This document shows, piece after piece, positions 9,213-18,725 of a stretch of 64,000 nt of DNA; position 1 is the first letter of the stretch; each line of letters starts with the position of its first letter. The notes under the pieces were generated by a model. That model saw nothing but the letters and a program-made list of their open reading frames with translations. It was not told the origin of the DNA and made no database searches. The DNA comes from Streptococcus oriscaviae (GTDB lineage: Bacteria > Bacillota > Bacilli > Lactobacillales > Streptococcaceae). Made by a program: the position numbers and the translations under genes. The stretch covers positions 1,860,001 through 1,924,000 of the forward strand of contig NZ_CP073084.1 in NCBI RefSeq assembly GCF_018137985.1, given 5' to 3'.

Positions 9213-10208
9213 TTAATTTTTACGCATTTCATTAGGTGTCTTGCCGAAGAATTTTTTGAATTGGCGAAAGAAGTAACTAGGTGAATTAAAGCCAGATTCT
9301 AATGAAATTGTCTCGATAGAATAGTCAGTATTTCTCAGTAATTCCTTTGAATAGAGTAACCTTTTTTCAAGAACAATCTTTTGAAAACTTTTACCTGTAA
9401 CCTGCTTTAGCTTATTACTTAAATAGTTAGGATTATAAGAAAATTTATCAGCAACTTCAGCGATATCAATATCTTTAAAATGTTGATCAATATATGATAA
9501 GATTGGGGCAAAATTAAATTTTAATAAACTGTTTTGATAGATATTCTCCTCCTGGTAAATCCGAATCAATTCCATCAATAATATTTGTAAATATTGAAAC
9601 AAGAATAGTTGAGCTTGCATTTTATTGTCGAGATGTTCACAGAGCATGAGTTGAATAAGACTATGGATAGTTGAAGATTTATTAGTATGAAAAATAATAA
9701 ATTTATCATGTTTTGCTTGAGTATTGAAAGCATCTGCTAGAAATTGAGTTAATATACTCGAAGAGTCTTGTAATTTGTATAAGAAGAGTGTATCAAAGGT
9801 TTCTTCGTTTAGAAGAATGTTTATGAGAATATCCTCTTCACCTAGGGCATTGATAGAATGTGGGACATCACGATCTAGTACAATTAAATCACCTTTTGAA
9901 AGCGATACAGTTTCTCCATTTATTTCTTGAGTACAGTGACCGTTATATACATATACCATTTCAATAAAATCATGTAAATGAGTAATCATAGGAGCAAAAC
10001 GGTTATGTCGACTTAAGAAAATGGAACTGTCCCCAGTAAAAAATATCTCTTTTGGTAATCTCGCAACTTTGAAGGCAGGGTCGATGTATGTATCTTTACT
10101 TGTATCAGATTGAAATGGATAATCATTTATTGAAAGGCCTGTTTCTTTTTGCTTTTTCTCATATTCATTTATTTCAAAGAGGAAATTTTCTAAGATATTA
10201 ATTTTCAA
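9213..10208 (-). CDS. AraC-family regulator of the rhamnosidase operon
   Basis: Transcription activator, 331 aa from a TTG start. An N-terminal cupin-like sugar-sensing domain (around FIEMVYVYNGHCTQEINGE, SLSKGDLIVLDRDVPHSI) precedes two C-terminal HTH motifs (IDIAEVADKFSYNPNYLSNKLK and ISLESGFNSPSYFFRQFKKFFG). A longer open frame runs to 10382, but that would overlap the divergent symporter gene. The TTG at 10206-10208 follows GGAG by 7 bases and makes the N-terminus line up with the second AraC regulator at 16253-17212. It is divergent from the GPH symporter, with a ~120-bp shared control region, and most probably controls the symporter-GH3-GH78 operon. Confidence 0.85.
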   Translation of the reverse strand: MKINILENFLFEINEYEKKQKETGLSINDYPFQSDTSKDTYIDPAFKVARLPKEIFFTGDSSIFLSRHNRFAPMITHLHDFIEMVYVYNGHCTQEINGETVSLSKGDLIVLDRDVPHSINALGEEDILINILLNEETFDTLFLYKLQDSSSILTQFLADAFNTQAKHDKFIIFHTNKSSTIHSLIQLMLCEHLDNKMQAQLFLFQYLQILLMELIRIYQEENIYQNSLLKFNFAPILSYIDQHFKDIDIAEVADKFSYNPNYLSNKLKQVTGKSFQKIVLEKRLLYSKELLRNTDYSIETISLESGFNSPSYFFRQFKKFFGKTPNEMRKN

Positions 10209-10330
10209 ATCGTTCACTCCAAAATCTGTATTTAGTTCATTATATAATACATTTAATGCATTGTAAACGGATACATCGGGATTTATAATATATTTATAAA
10301 AAATCAAAAAAATTTTTGGAGGACATAGCC

Positions 10331-11710
10331 GTGGGTATGAAAGAAAATAAATATGCCTTACCTGTAAGCGAAAGAATAACATATGGTTTTGGTAATTTGG
10401 CAGCGAACTTAATGATCACCACAGCAAATGCATTTATTACATATTTCTATACTGATGTAGTTGGACTAACGATATCAGTTGTTGGAACAATTTTGTTATT
10501 TGCCCGTGTATTTGACGGTGTTGCTGACTTAGTGATGGGAGCAATTGTTGATAAGACATCTTCTAGCAAAGGAAAAGCGAGACCATGGATTAAGCGTATG
10601 ATTATTCCATATGGATTAGCCCTTACATTATTGTTCACTTCACCGAGTTTTCTACCGGATGAGATGAAAGCAATTTATGCATTTGTTACCTATGTTATTT
10701 CACTTGCTGGTGTTTATACTATGACTATGGTTCCCTATTCAGCGTTGATTGGGACCGCAACGCCTGATCCAAAGGAGAGGGGTTACTTATCAACTTCTCG
10801 AACAATTCTTGGATTCATTGGAGCTTTCTTGGTTAATGGTGTAGTTCTAAAAATTGTTGAAATGTATGGTGCAGTTACTGAAACTTCTTCATGGACTAAA
10901 ATGGCGGCAACACTTGGTTTAATTTCAATTGTCTTGCTAACTATTCTTTATGGAAATTCAAAAGAAAGGGTGCTGGAAACCAGTGAGGCTATCAGTGCCG
11001 ACAATGCACAAAAATTCTCCACAATTGATAATATAAAGGCCATGGTTAAAAATAAATATTGGTTAATTATCATTTCAGTCATTTTGATTAGTTTTATTAA
11101 TGCTGGTCTTATGGGAATCAATATTTTTTATGCACAATGGATTTTGAACGATATGAGCAAAGTTGGCTTGATTGGCATGTTGTCATTTGCTCCAATTATT
11201 GCTGGCTGTCTATTTGCACCGTTATTGTTAAGTCGATTCTCTAAACGGACGATTATGATAATTGGTACAGTGCTTAGTTTAATAGGTGGTGTAATATTAG
11301 CTCTATTCCCAAGTAATTTCACAATGATTGCAGCTGGTTTGGTTGTTAGAGGATTGGGGATTGCACCTGTATCAGTTGCCAGCTTTGCGATGTTAGGTGA
11401 TATTGCTGATTATGGAGAATGGAAAACAGGAATTCGGTCAGACGGAATCATTTTTGCGGCAGCAACTTTTGGTGAAAATGTGGGTTCTGGATTGGGAGGC
11501 TGGATTTTAGGTATGGTAATGGCACTTGGTGGCTATGTTGCAGGGGCAGCTACTCAAACAGCATCAACTTTGTTTGCAATAAAAACAGTATTTGCTTATA
11601 TACCTTTTATATTAGGGGTTGTGAGTGTCATTTTAATCCTCTTTTATGATTTGGATAAAAAACTTCCTAGTATTATTAAGGACTTAGAAGCCCGTAAAGG
11701 ACACGAATGA
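10331..11710 (+). CDS. GPH-family glycoside:cation symporter
   Basis: Membrane transporter, 459 aa, with about 12 hydrophobic segments. The N-terminal block ITYGFGNLAANLM...ITYFYTDVVGL and the loop FDGVADLVMGAIVDKTSSSKGKARPW are hallmarks of the GPH family (the MelB/XynP type). The GTG at 10331 is chosen as start because GGAGG lies 8 bases before it; an ATG two codons later (10337) is possible but too far from that site. It is first in an operon with a NagZ-like GH3 and a GH78 rhamnosidase, so it probably imports a rhamnosylated oligosaccharide or glycoside. The first symporter (at the left edge) is a paralogue. Confidence 0.9.
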   Translation: MGMKENKYALPVSERITYGFGNLAANLMITTANAFITYFYTDVVGLTISVVGTILLFARVFDGVADLVMGAIVDKTSSSKGKARPWIKRMIIPYGLALTLLFTSPSFLPDEMKAIYAFVTYVISLAGVYTMTMVPYSALIGTATPDPKERGYLSTSRTILGFIGAFLVNGVVLKIVEMYGAVTETSSWTKMAATLGLISIVLLTILYGNSKERVLETSEAISADNAQKFSTIDNIKAMVKNKYWLIIISVILISFINAGLMGINIFYAQWILNDMSKVGLIGMLSFAPIIAGCLFAPLLLSRFSKRTIMIIGTVLSLIGGVILALFPSNFTMIAAGLVVRGLGIAPVSVASFAMLGDIADYGEWKTGIRSDGIIFAAATFGENVGSGLGGWILGMVMALGGYVAGAATQTASTLFAIKTVFAYIPFILGVVSVILILFYDLDKKLPSIIKDLEARKGHE

Positions 11711-11766
11711 TAAATTAGGGGTAAGTAATTAGCTTACTCCTTTGTATTTTGGAAAGTAGGAAAATA

Positions 11767-13410
11767 ATGAAATTAACAGAAAAACCATTTTACTTGGATG
11801 ATGAAGCAGTTGCGTGGGTTGAAGATACATTGGAAAGTTTAACTATAGATGAGAAAATAGGCCAACTATTTTTACCAATAGGTTATTCGACAGAAAAAGA
11901 ATACTTGGATCATTTGGCTTCTTTTAACATTGGAGGATTATTTTTCAGACCTGGAAATGCAGTAGAAGTAAGAGATACCTATCAGTATATTCAAGAGATT
12001 AGTAAAGTTCCACTATTAACAACTGCAAACTTAGAAGACGGAGGAAATGGTGCTGCCTTTGAAGCGACAGCATATGGTCGTCAAATGGCTGTAGCAGCAG
12101 CTAATGATCCCAAATTTGCTTACAAACTTGGTGAAATTGCTGCTAAAGAGGGAAAGGCAGTTGGAGTCAATTGGGCCTTCGCACCTGTAATTGATTTGGA
12201 TTTTAACTTTAGAAATCCGATCACAAATGTTCGAACTTATGGTAGTGATATTGAAAAAGTCATTGAAAATGCTAAAGCCTATACGAAAGCATTTCACGAG
12301 CAAAATGTAATGACTTCTATAAAGCATTTTCCCGGTGATGGTGCTGATGAGCGGGATCAACACTTATTGACATCTGTTAACCACCTATCAATGCCGGCTT
12401 GGGAAAAAACATTTGGATTGGTTTATAAAGAGTTAATTGATTTTGGTACCAAGGCAGTCATGGTGGGGCATATTGCTTTACCAGCTTTTACTGGAGATGA
12501 TATGCCAGCGACATTGAGTCCAAAAATTTTGAAAGATTTACTTCGGAAACAACTTGGGTTTAATGGTTTGGTCATTACTGATGCTAGTCCAATGGTGGGA
12601 TTCTGTGCAGCAATGAAGCGAAGTGAGGCAGTTCCATATACGATTGAAGCGGGCTGTGATATGCTATTATTCAATCGGGTTTTTGAAGAAGATGTTCAGT
12701 ATATGAAAGATGGACTAGCAAATGGAATTCTATCTCATGAGAGATTGGACGAAGCTGTTACTCGGGTATTAGCTACTAAAGCATCTTTAGGCTTACACAA
12801 ACAAATCGAACATGGTTCAGCAATGTTTGAAGATAGAAAAAAAGACCAAGCGGAACTTGCTGATCGTGCTGTAACACTTGTGAGAGATAGCCAACAATTG
12901 CTTCCCCTATCTCCCGAAAAACACAAAAGAGTTCTGCTTCAAATGTTAGGAAATTTCGATTCGAATGAACGCGTAAGTCAAAAGGTAAAAACTGAGCTTG
13001 AACAACTCGGTTTTGATGTGACTGTTTATGAACCCGAAACGAACTTTTGGGATTTAGAAACTGTGCAGAGTTTTTCAAGTAAATATGATATTGTGTTGTA
13101 TGTAGCTAATATTGAAAATGCAAGTAATCAAACTGTTGCACGAATAAATTGGCATACTCTGTTTGGATTAGGAAATAATCTTCCTTGGTTTGTAAAGGAG
13201 ATTCCAACTTTGCTAGTTAGTTTTGGAAATCCTTATCATTTGTTTGACTTACCAATGGTTGAGACTGTTGTAAATGCATACTGCAACTATGATCATTTTA
13301 TTGAAGCAGGGATTTCGAAATTAGTTGGCAATAGTCCATTTAAAGGTGTCAGTCCAGTTAATCCATTTTGTACCAATGATCTATTAGAGGAGTTAAACAA
13401 TGCAGATTGA
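11767..13410 (+). CDS. NagZ-like GH3 beta-N-acetylhexosaminidase or beta-glycosidase
   Basis: Family 3 hydrolase of the short NagZ-like group, 547 aa, with no signal peptide. The barrel has KHFPGDG and then a D-x-H dyad (Asp197, His199), the position where NagZ enzymes place their His-Asp general acid/base on a mobile loop. The nucleophile motif is VITDAS (Asp272). A C-terminal alpha/beta domain (about 375-547) lacks the Glu acid/base of classical GH3 beta-glucosidases, which fits His-Asp catalysis. The start is ATG 11767 (AGGAAA a few bases upstream); an in-frame TTG at 11749 has no ribosome-binding site. Its end overlaps the start of the GH78 gene by 11 bases, indicating translational coupling. 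The substrate is unproven: beta-GlcNAc is the first guess, beta-glucose the second. Confidence 0.82.
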   Translation: MKLTEKPFYLDDEAVAWVEDTLESLTIDEKIGQLFLPIGYSTEKEYLDHLASFNIGGLFFRPGNAVEVRDTYQYIQEISKVPLLTTANLEDGGNGAAFEATAYGRQMAVAAANDPKFAYKLGEIAAKEGKAVGVNWAFAPVIDLDFNFRNPITNVRTYGSDIEKVIENAKAYTKAFHEQNVMTSIKHFPGDGADERDQHLLTSVNHLSMPAWEKTFGLVYKELIDFGTKAVMVGHIALPAFTGDDMPATLSPKILKDLLRKQLGFNGLVITDASPMVGFCAAMKRSEAVPYTIEAGCDMLLFNRVFEEDVQYMKDGLANGILSHERLDEAVTRVLATKASLGLHKQIEHGSAMFEDRKKDQAELADRAVTLVRDSQQLLPLSPEKHKRVLLQMLGNFDSNERVSQKVKTELEQLGFDVTVYEPETNFWDLETVQSFSSKYDIVLYVANIENASNQTVARINWHTLFGLGNNLPWFVKEIPTLLVSFGNPYHLFDLPMVETVVNAYCNYDHFIEAGISKLVGNSPFKGVSPVNPFCTNDLLEELNNAD

Positions 13411-16015
13411 CCAATTAAAAGTAAACGGGGTAAGCACTCCATTAGGCTATCATTTTGATTATTTAACATTTTCTTGGAGATTTCAAAGCTCTGAATTTCA
13501 CGAACAGTTAACCTTTAAAATTGAAATATCAAAGGATGATTGCTTCGAAGAAATAGTATTTAGTGGAGTGACAGATAGTTATTACAATACATATACTGTA
13601 ACGACTGAATTTCTTGAACCACGGATTAGATACTTTTGGAGAGTAAGTGTTGATGAAGTTTCCGCAACTAGCTATTTTGAAACTGGAAAAATGTATGAAC
13701 CCTGGGATGCAGATTGGATTAGCTATGAGGAACCAACTATTGAATCAGTTACATTTAAAAAAACATTTTCTGCTGAGAAAAAAATAAGTTCTGCACGCTT
13801 ATATTCCCTTGGTCTAGGGCTTTATGAAGTTTTTATCAATAAAAGGAAAGTTGGAGATGAATACCTTACTCCTGGTTACCATAGTTATGACCTCATTCAG
13901 CAGTATCAAACCTATGATGTAACAGAGTTTTTACAAGACAGTAATGAGGTAACTTTTCTTGTTGGTAATGGTTGGTATAGAGGTCGGTTTGTTTTTGAAG
14001 GTGGTTTTGAGAATATTTATGGAGATAAACAAAAACTAATTGCAGAACTCCATATTTTATATAGCGATGGTAGTACAGAAATCATCAAAAGTGATACGAC
14101 TTGGAATGCCATTACAAATGAAATTGTTGAAAATTCAATCTATGACGGAGAAATAATTGATTTTTCATCGAAGTGTAAGCCACTGACAGTCATCATGGAT
14201 AAGGCAAGTAAACAATTATTACGTGAGAGAATTGATTTACCAATTTGCAACATGGAAAGTCTTGAACCTTATATTTTCAGAGATACAGCTAACAACCTCC
14301 TACTTGATTTTGGACAAGAAATTACAGGTTGGATTGAAGGCGTTTTACCAGCTAACAAGCCTAAAGTTGTATTTAAATTTGGAGAGATTTTGCAAGATGG
14401 TCAATTTTATTCAGAGAATCTTCGGACAGCCAAACAGGAATTTGTCATTCTAAACAATGAAAAAGAACGAATCATTCGTCCTAGATTTACGTTTTTCGGT
14501 TTTCGATATGTAAAAGTTGAAGGATTAAATGAAGCGGAAGCTCGGAGATTCTCTGCAAAAGTTCTTCATAGTGTGTTAGAGGAAAGATTTGAATTTTCAT
14601 CTTCCCATAGAAAATTGAACCAGCTAATTAGCAACATCAGGTGGAGTCAAAAAGATAATTTTCTAAGTATACCAACAGATTGTCCACAAAGGGATGAGAG
14701 AATGGGATGGACTGGTGATATAACAGTATTTGCAAATACTGCTTCATATAATATGGAAACTAGGGCGTTTTTAGGTCATTTCTTAAAGATGGTTGAGTTG
14801 GAACAGGAACAACTGAATGGAGCGGTTCCCTTTTTTGCACCATATCCAAAATTAGCAGATAAAGACGCTCACAATCCGTTTCTTAAATCAGCAGGTTCGG
14901 CGGTCTGGGGAGATGCAGCAACAGTTCTTCCAATAACGCTGTTTCGCCACTTTCGCGACCTAGGTCTTTTAAAATCACACCTTTCAATGATGATGAATTG
15001 GGTAGACTATATTTATCATCAAGATGAAAAACATGGTGGGAAAAGATTATGGGATTTTGGTTTTCAACTTGGTGATTGGCTTGCACTCGATTTGGGTATT
15101 CCCGGTACAGTATTTGGGGCAACTGATTCAGCTTTAATAGCGACAATTTACTATTATTACTCAGCAAGCAATACAGCCAAAGCACTCAAATTATGTAATG
15201 ATTCAAGAGCGTCTTTCTATTCAAAACTAGCTCTTGAAATCCGTACTGCATTGTTGACTACTTACTTTATCGGTGATGAATTAAATTTAATTCCTGTCAC
15301 CCTACAATCCGAGGTTGAACTAAACCGTCAAGAGATGGGACGATTATTTGGTGGAATTGATATTTCGACAAGAGTTGACACACAAACAGGTCTCTCCCTT
15401 TTGTTACGGTTTGGAATCTATCCTTCTGAATCTGCTCGTCTAAAACTAGTTAACAAATTAAAAGAAAGGATGATTGAATCAGGCGGAGCATTGACAACTG
15501 GCTTCGTAGGAACTCCTGAATTACCTCATGCACTTTTTGAAAGTGAACTTGTTTCGGAAGCATATTCGCTCTTGTTTAGAGAAACTTCTCCAAGCTGGTT
15601 ATTTGAAGTAAATATGGGAGCAACGACAACTTGGGAACGTTGGGATTCCATTCTCCCAAATGGAAAAATATCAGGTATTGAAATGAATTCCATGAATCAT
15701 TATGCATACGGAGCAATTGAAGACTTTGTAATTGAGAAAATTATTGGTATTAACTTGCCAGATATAAACGATAATACAAATACTTACACGATTTCTCCAC
15801 GATACCCTTCCCAGTTAGACTTCTTATCTGGAAAATTAGAAACAGTAAATGGAACGATTGCTGTGAACTGGGAAATTCAAAATGAAAATGTCAAATTGAG
15901 AATAGATGTTCCTGCACGAACCAATATAAATCTTATACTATTGAATGGCGAACGTAAAGCATTGCGAACAGGAACCTATCAATTTAGCGATGTTATTTTC
16001 CGAAATGACAGTTAG
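13400..16015 (+). CDS. Alpha-L-rhamnosidase (GH78)
   Basis: Large glycosidase, 871 aa, removing terminal alpha-L-rhamnose. Beta-sandwich domains occupy about residues 1-400 (with GNGWYRGRF and the DFGQEITGW stretch). The (alpha/alpha)6 catalytic barrel follows, starting near IPTDCPQRDERMGWTGD (about 423-440), whose Glu in DERMGW is the expected general acid. Other barrel landmarks are GDWLALD and TTTWERWD, which carries a further acidic residue used for water activation. A C-terminal beta domain closes the protein. There is no signal peptide, so the substrate is cleaved inside the cell after import. The freed rhamnose would feed rhaA-rhaB-rhaD, 1.3 kb downstream. It is the last gene of the symporter operon and is followed by a long hairpin. 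Confidence 0.93.
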   Translation: MQIDQLKVNGVSTPLGYHFDYLTFSWRFQSSEFHEQLTFKIEISKDDCFEEIVFSGVTDSYYNTYTVTTEFLEPRIRYFWRVSVDEVSATSYFETGKMYEPWDADWISYEEPTIESVTFKKTFSAEKKISSARLYSLGLGLYEVFINKRKVGDEYLTPGYHSYDLIQQYQTYDVTEFLQDSNEVTFLVGNGWYRGRFVFEGGFENIYGDKQKLIAELHILYSDGSTEIIKSDTTWNAITNEIVENSIYDGEIIDFSSKCKPLTVIMDKASKQLLRERIDLPICNMESLEPYIFRDTANNLLLDFGQEITGWIEGVLPANKPKVVFKFGEILQDGQFYSENLRTAKQEFVILNNEKERIIRPRFTFFGFRYVKVEGLNEAEARRFSAKVLHSVLEERFEFSSSHRKLNQLISNIRWSQKDNFLSIPTDCPQRDERMGWTGDITVFANTASYNMETRAFLGHFLKMVELEQEQLNGAVPFFAPYPKLADKDAHNPFLKSAGSAVWGDAATVLPITLFRHFRDLGLLKSHLSMMMNWVDYIYHQDEKHGGKRLWDFGFQLGDWLALDLGIPGTVFGATDSALIATIYYYYSASNTAKALKLCNDSRASFYSKLALEIRTALLTTYFIGDELNLIPVTLQSEVELNRQEMGRLFGGIDISTRVDTQTGLSLLLRFGIYPSESARLKLVNKLKERMIESGGALTTGFVGTPELPHALFESELVSEAYSLLFRETSPSWLFEVNMGATTTWERWDSILPNGKISGIEMNSMNHYAYGAIEDFVIEKIIGINLPDINDNTNTYTISPRYPSQLDFLSGKLETVNGTIAVNWEIQNENVKLRIDVPARTNINLILLNGERKALRTGTYQFSDVIFRNDS

Positions 16016-16046
16016 TGTTGATTTGGTATTTGTAAAATTTTCCTTT

Positions 16047-16077
16047 ATAAACCTTTGACCGTGAGTCAAAGGTTTAT
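16047..16077 (+). terminator. Hairpin after the GH78 operon
   Basis: Perfect 13-bp stem (ATAAACCTTTGAC and its complement) with a 5-nt loop, 31 bases after the stop. The T-run after it is short (TTTATG). A second weak hairpin with six T's follows at about 16236-16262, and the CCTTCGG hairpin at the end of the AraC gene is a third candidate on this strand. Confidence 0.65.
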
Positions 16078-16252
16078 TTATGGCTTCAAGCTAGATTTTT
16101 TCGAAGAAAACAATTAGTAAGTCACCTGCTATCTAGGTGGCGGAGGTATTTTAAAGTGTGTTAAAAATATCATTCAGGAAAATTAGCCTGACATGGACGA
16201 TACATACAACAAAGAATATTTCATAAACGTACAAGCTAGTAGCCTCAAACTG

Positions 16253-17212
16253 CTAGTTTTTTCTTTCTACCTTCGGTCCATGGCCGAAGGTTTCTTTGTA
16301 TTTTTCGTAAAAATAGGTTTTATTACTGAAACCGACGCTGAGGGCGATTTCTTGGATAGGGAGTTGGGTCGTTCTCAGTAATAATTGAGCCTTCATCAGT
16401 TTGCGTTGGGTGACTAGTTGGGTGAAGGTTTGGCCAGATTCTGCTTTGATGAGGTTGCTCAGGTAGTTTTTATTAAAACTCAGTCGCTGGGCTAGATCAG
16501 CAAGACCGATGCTAGCATATTCGCGGTCTATGATTTTCAATATTTGAGCGTAGGTTGATTCTTCTAAGTGTAAATCAACAGTTTTTTCAAGAGTTGGCAA
16601 TAGGCGAGCCAATTGGTAGAAGAAAAGTGGCAGATAGTGTTTCAACATCTGTTGGGAAAATTCCTGCGGTAGCAAATATTCAGTCATCATTTCACTTAAA
16701 ATCTGGCGGACAGGGCTATTTTCCTCCGTATGCAACAAAAGGAAATTGTCCCGTTTGAAGTGTTGGGAGGAATCTGACAGCAAGAACTGATATAGCAGGC
16801 TGTTCTCCCCCTGAAGTTGCTTGAGCCAGTTGATCGATACATCCTTGTTTTGAAACAAGAGATTAATCAGAATATCCTCATCCCCCAATGCCTCAATGGA
16901 ATGCCGGCTTTCCACATCCATGAGCAGAATATCTCCCTCCTTCAATTCAAATTCCTGGCCGTTAATCTGCTGGCGACAACACCCCTTATAAACATAATTG
17001 ATCTCTAAAAATTGATGGGTATGCTCTGGGTAAGCAGCAAAGCGACTGTGCTTGCTAATGAAAATATCCTTGTTTTGAAAGAAGAACTGTTGAGAGAGTT
17101 TTGGTGTCTGACTTACGGATTGCATGTCCAAATAATCTGATACGAATCCCTGTTTTTCCTGCAAGAGTTCATGCTCTGTTTTTCTTAATAATAACTGATC
17201 TAACAGATTCAT
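16253..17212 (-). CDS. AraC-family regulator of the rhamnose genes (RhaS/RhaR type)
   Basis: Activator of 319 aa. A cupin-like N-terminal domain (HTHQFLEINYVYKGCCRQQINGQ, ELKEGDILLMDVESRHSIEALG) is followed by the double HTH (IGLADLAQRLSFNKNYLSNLIK and IQEIALSVGFSNKTYFYEKYKETFG). ATG 17212 is the start: a G-run lies 8 bases upstream, and an in-frame TTG at 17227 would sit inside that run. It is divergent from rhaB with a 114-bp gap, the classic placement of a pathway activator. It shares many positions with the AraC protein at 9213-10208, so the two arose by duplication. Its 3' end is duplicated as a remnant at 6767-6883. Rhamnose as the inducer is inferred from context. Confidence 0.88.
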   Translation of the reverse strand: MNLLDQLLLRKTEHELLQEKQGFVSDYLDMQSVSQTPKLSQQFFFQNKDIFISKHSRFAAYPEHTHQFLEINYVYKGCCRQQINGQEFELKEGDILLMDVESRHSIEALGDEDILINLLFQNKDVSINWLKQLQGENSLLYQFLLSDSSQHFKRDNFLLLHTEENSPVRQILSEMMTEYLLPQEFSQQMLKHYLPLFFYQLARLLPTLEKTVDLHLEESTYAQILKIIDREYASIGLADLAQRLSFNKNYLSNLIKAESGQTFTQLVTQRKLMKAQLLLRTTQLPIQEIALSVGFSNKTYFYEKYKETFGHGPKVERKN

Positions 17213-17326
17213 TGCGATTCCCCCCAAAAAACTGTAAATTTGATACGTTTTTAATGTTCTATCGACATTGTACCATAAAACGAAATAAGGTTAAATAGAA
17301 GTATCAAAAAACAAAGGAGAAACCTC
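17213..17326. promoter_or_regulatory. Divergent araC / rhaB control region
   Basis: On the minus strand TACAAT (17267-17272 read in reverse) is a good -10 for the regulator, with TTAACC 16 bases upstream of it. Around 17252-17268 an inverted repeat AATGT-7 nt-ACATT is a candidate AraC-type site. The rhaB ribosome-binding site is AAAGGAG, a few bases before ATG 17327. Confidence 0.5.
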
Positions 17327-18715
17327 ATGACCTATCATGTTGCCATTGATATTGGAGCATCTAGTGGCCGTGTGATCTTAGCAAATAAGATTGATGGATT
17401 GGAATTAAGAGAAATTCATCGTTTCAAAAATGGATTTGTGGAGGCTGACGGACATGACAGATGGGATATTGACCAGCTGGTTGACAATGTACTGATTGGG
17501 CTTGAAAAAGTGAAGCAATCTGGGGTAAACACCTGTACAATTGGTATTGATACCTGGGCTGTTGATTATTGTCTACTTGACAAAAATGGCAACCTACTAG
17601 CCCAACCAATTGCTTACCGGGATGCTAGAACTCAAGGGGCGATGGAACAAGTCTTTCAGCATATCTCAAAAGAAACCATTTATCAGAAAACAGGAATCCA
17701 ATTTCTAAATTTCAATACCCTCTATCAGCTCTTTGTCGAAGACAGAAGTTTGTTGGAAAAAACAGATAAAATTCTTATGATTCCTGATTACATTGCCTAC
17801 AGATTGACAGGAAAGATGACAGGAGAAGTGACCAATTGGTCAACGACCCAATTTATGAACCTTGAAACACGCACTTTTGACAAGGAGTTGTTGGAAGTGA
17901 TTGGTATCGAGACTGGCAAGTTCCCTGATTTGATTGAAGCGGGTGGTTTCATCGGTCGGTTAGAAGTAGATGGATATGATCTACCAGAAGCACAAGTGAT
18001 TGCAGTTGGCACACATGATACCGCTTCGGCCGTTGTGGGGGTTCCAGCGACTAGCGAGAACTGGGCCTATATTAGCTCAGGCACCTGGTCTTTGATAGGT
18101 ATTGAATCTAAGCAGCCTATCGCCAATCAAGACAGCTATCTAGCCAATTATACAAATGAATGGGGCGCTTATCAGACATACCGATTCCTCAAAAACATTA
18201 CAGGTATGTGGTGTGTCCAAGAAATTGCACGCCTGACAGATTATCGCTATTCCTTTAAGGAAATGGCAGAGCAGGCAGCCCTTGTTGAGCCATTCCAGCA
18301 AGAGATTGATTTGAATGACGATCGATTCACTAATCCTGAAAATATGATAGAAGAAATCAAAGAGGCTTGTCGTGAGATAGGGCAAAAAGTGCCTGAATCT
18401 ATCGGAGAACTGGTTATGGCTGTCTATTCCAACTTAGCTAAGGCCTACGGACGAGAATTGAAGCAAGTTGAAGCATTAACTGGCCAGACCATCGATTGTC
18501 TTCATATCGTAGGTGGTGGCTCTAACATCAGCTTGCTCAACCAGCTAACCGCCAACGTCATCGGAAAAGAAGTGATTGCAGGACCAGGAGAGGCAACTGC
18601 AATTGGCAATATCCTAGTCCAGATGATTACGACAGGGGAGTTTGAAAATCTCCAAGAAGCTAGACAATGGTTAGCAGAAACATCTGAATTTGAAACATTT
18701 ATACCACAACTGTAA
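17327..18715 (+). CDS. rhaB: Rhamnulokinase
   Basis: FGGY-family sugar kinase, 462 aa. It phosphorylates L-rhamnulose at O1 with ATP. The N-terminal ATPase fold begins [15 protein letters not shown] (phosphate-1 loop). [14 protein letters not shown] supplies the catalytic Asp region, and the C-terminal half has [27 protein letters not shown] and the adenosine-binding [17 protein letters not shown]. The length and motifs fit RhaB rather than xylulo- or glycerol kinase. It is the first gene of rhaB-rhaA-rhaD, with 10-13 bp between genes and a divergent AraC activator upstream. Confidence 0.95.
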   Translation: MTYHVAIDIGASSGRVILANKIDGLELREIHRFKNGFVEADGHDRWDIDQLVDNVLIGLEKVKQSGVNTCTIGIDTWAVDYCLLDKNGNLLAQPIAYRDARTQGAMEQVFQHISKETIYQKTGIQFLNFNTLYQLFVEDRSLLEKTDKILMIPDYIAYRLTGKMTGEVTNWSTTQFMNLETRTFDKELLEVIGIETGKFPDLIEAGGFIGRLEVDGYDLPEAQVIAVGTHDTASAVVGVPATSENWAYISSGTWSLIGIESKQPIANQDSYLANYTNEWGAYQTYRFLKNITGMWCVQEIARLTDYRYSFKEMAEQAALVEPFQQEIDLNDDRFTNPENMIEEIKEACREIGQKVPESIGELVMAVYSNLAKAYGRELKQVEALTGQTIDCLHIVGGGSNISLLNQLTANVIGKEVIAGPGEATAIGNILVQMITTGEFENLQEARQWLAETSEFETFIPQL

Positions 18716-18725
18716 GGAGAAAGAA

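Noticed and set aside
10209..10382. N-terminal extension of the first AraC regulator
   Set aside because: It would overlap the divergent symporter start, its sequence is low-complexity and unlike the family, and a TTG with GGAG at 10208 aligns with the paralogue's start.
16193..16381. 62-codon plus-strand frame after the GH78 gene
   Set aside because: Most of it is antisense to the AraC gene and it has no ribosome-binding site; hydrophobic content comes from the reverse of Lys/Glu codons.
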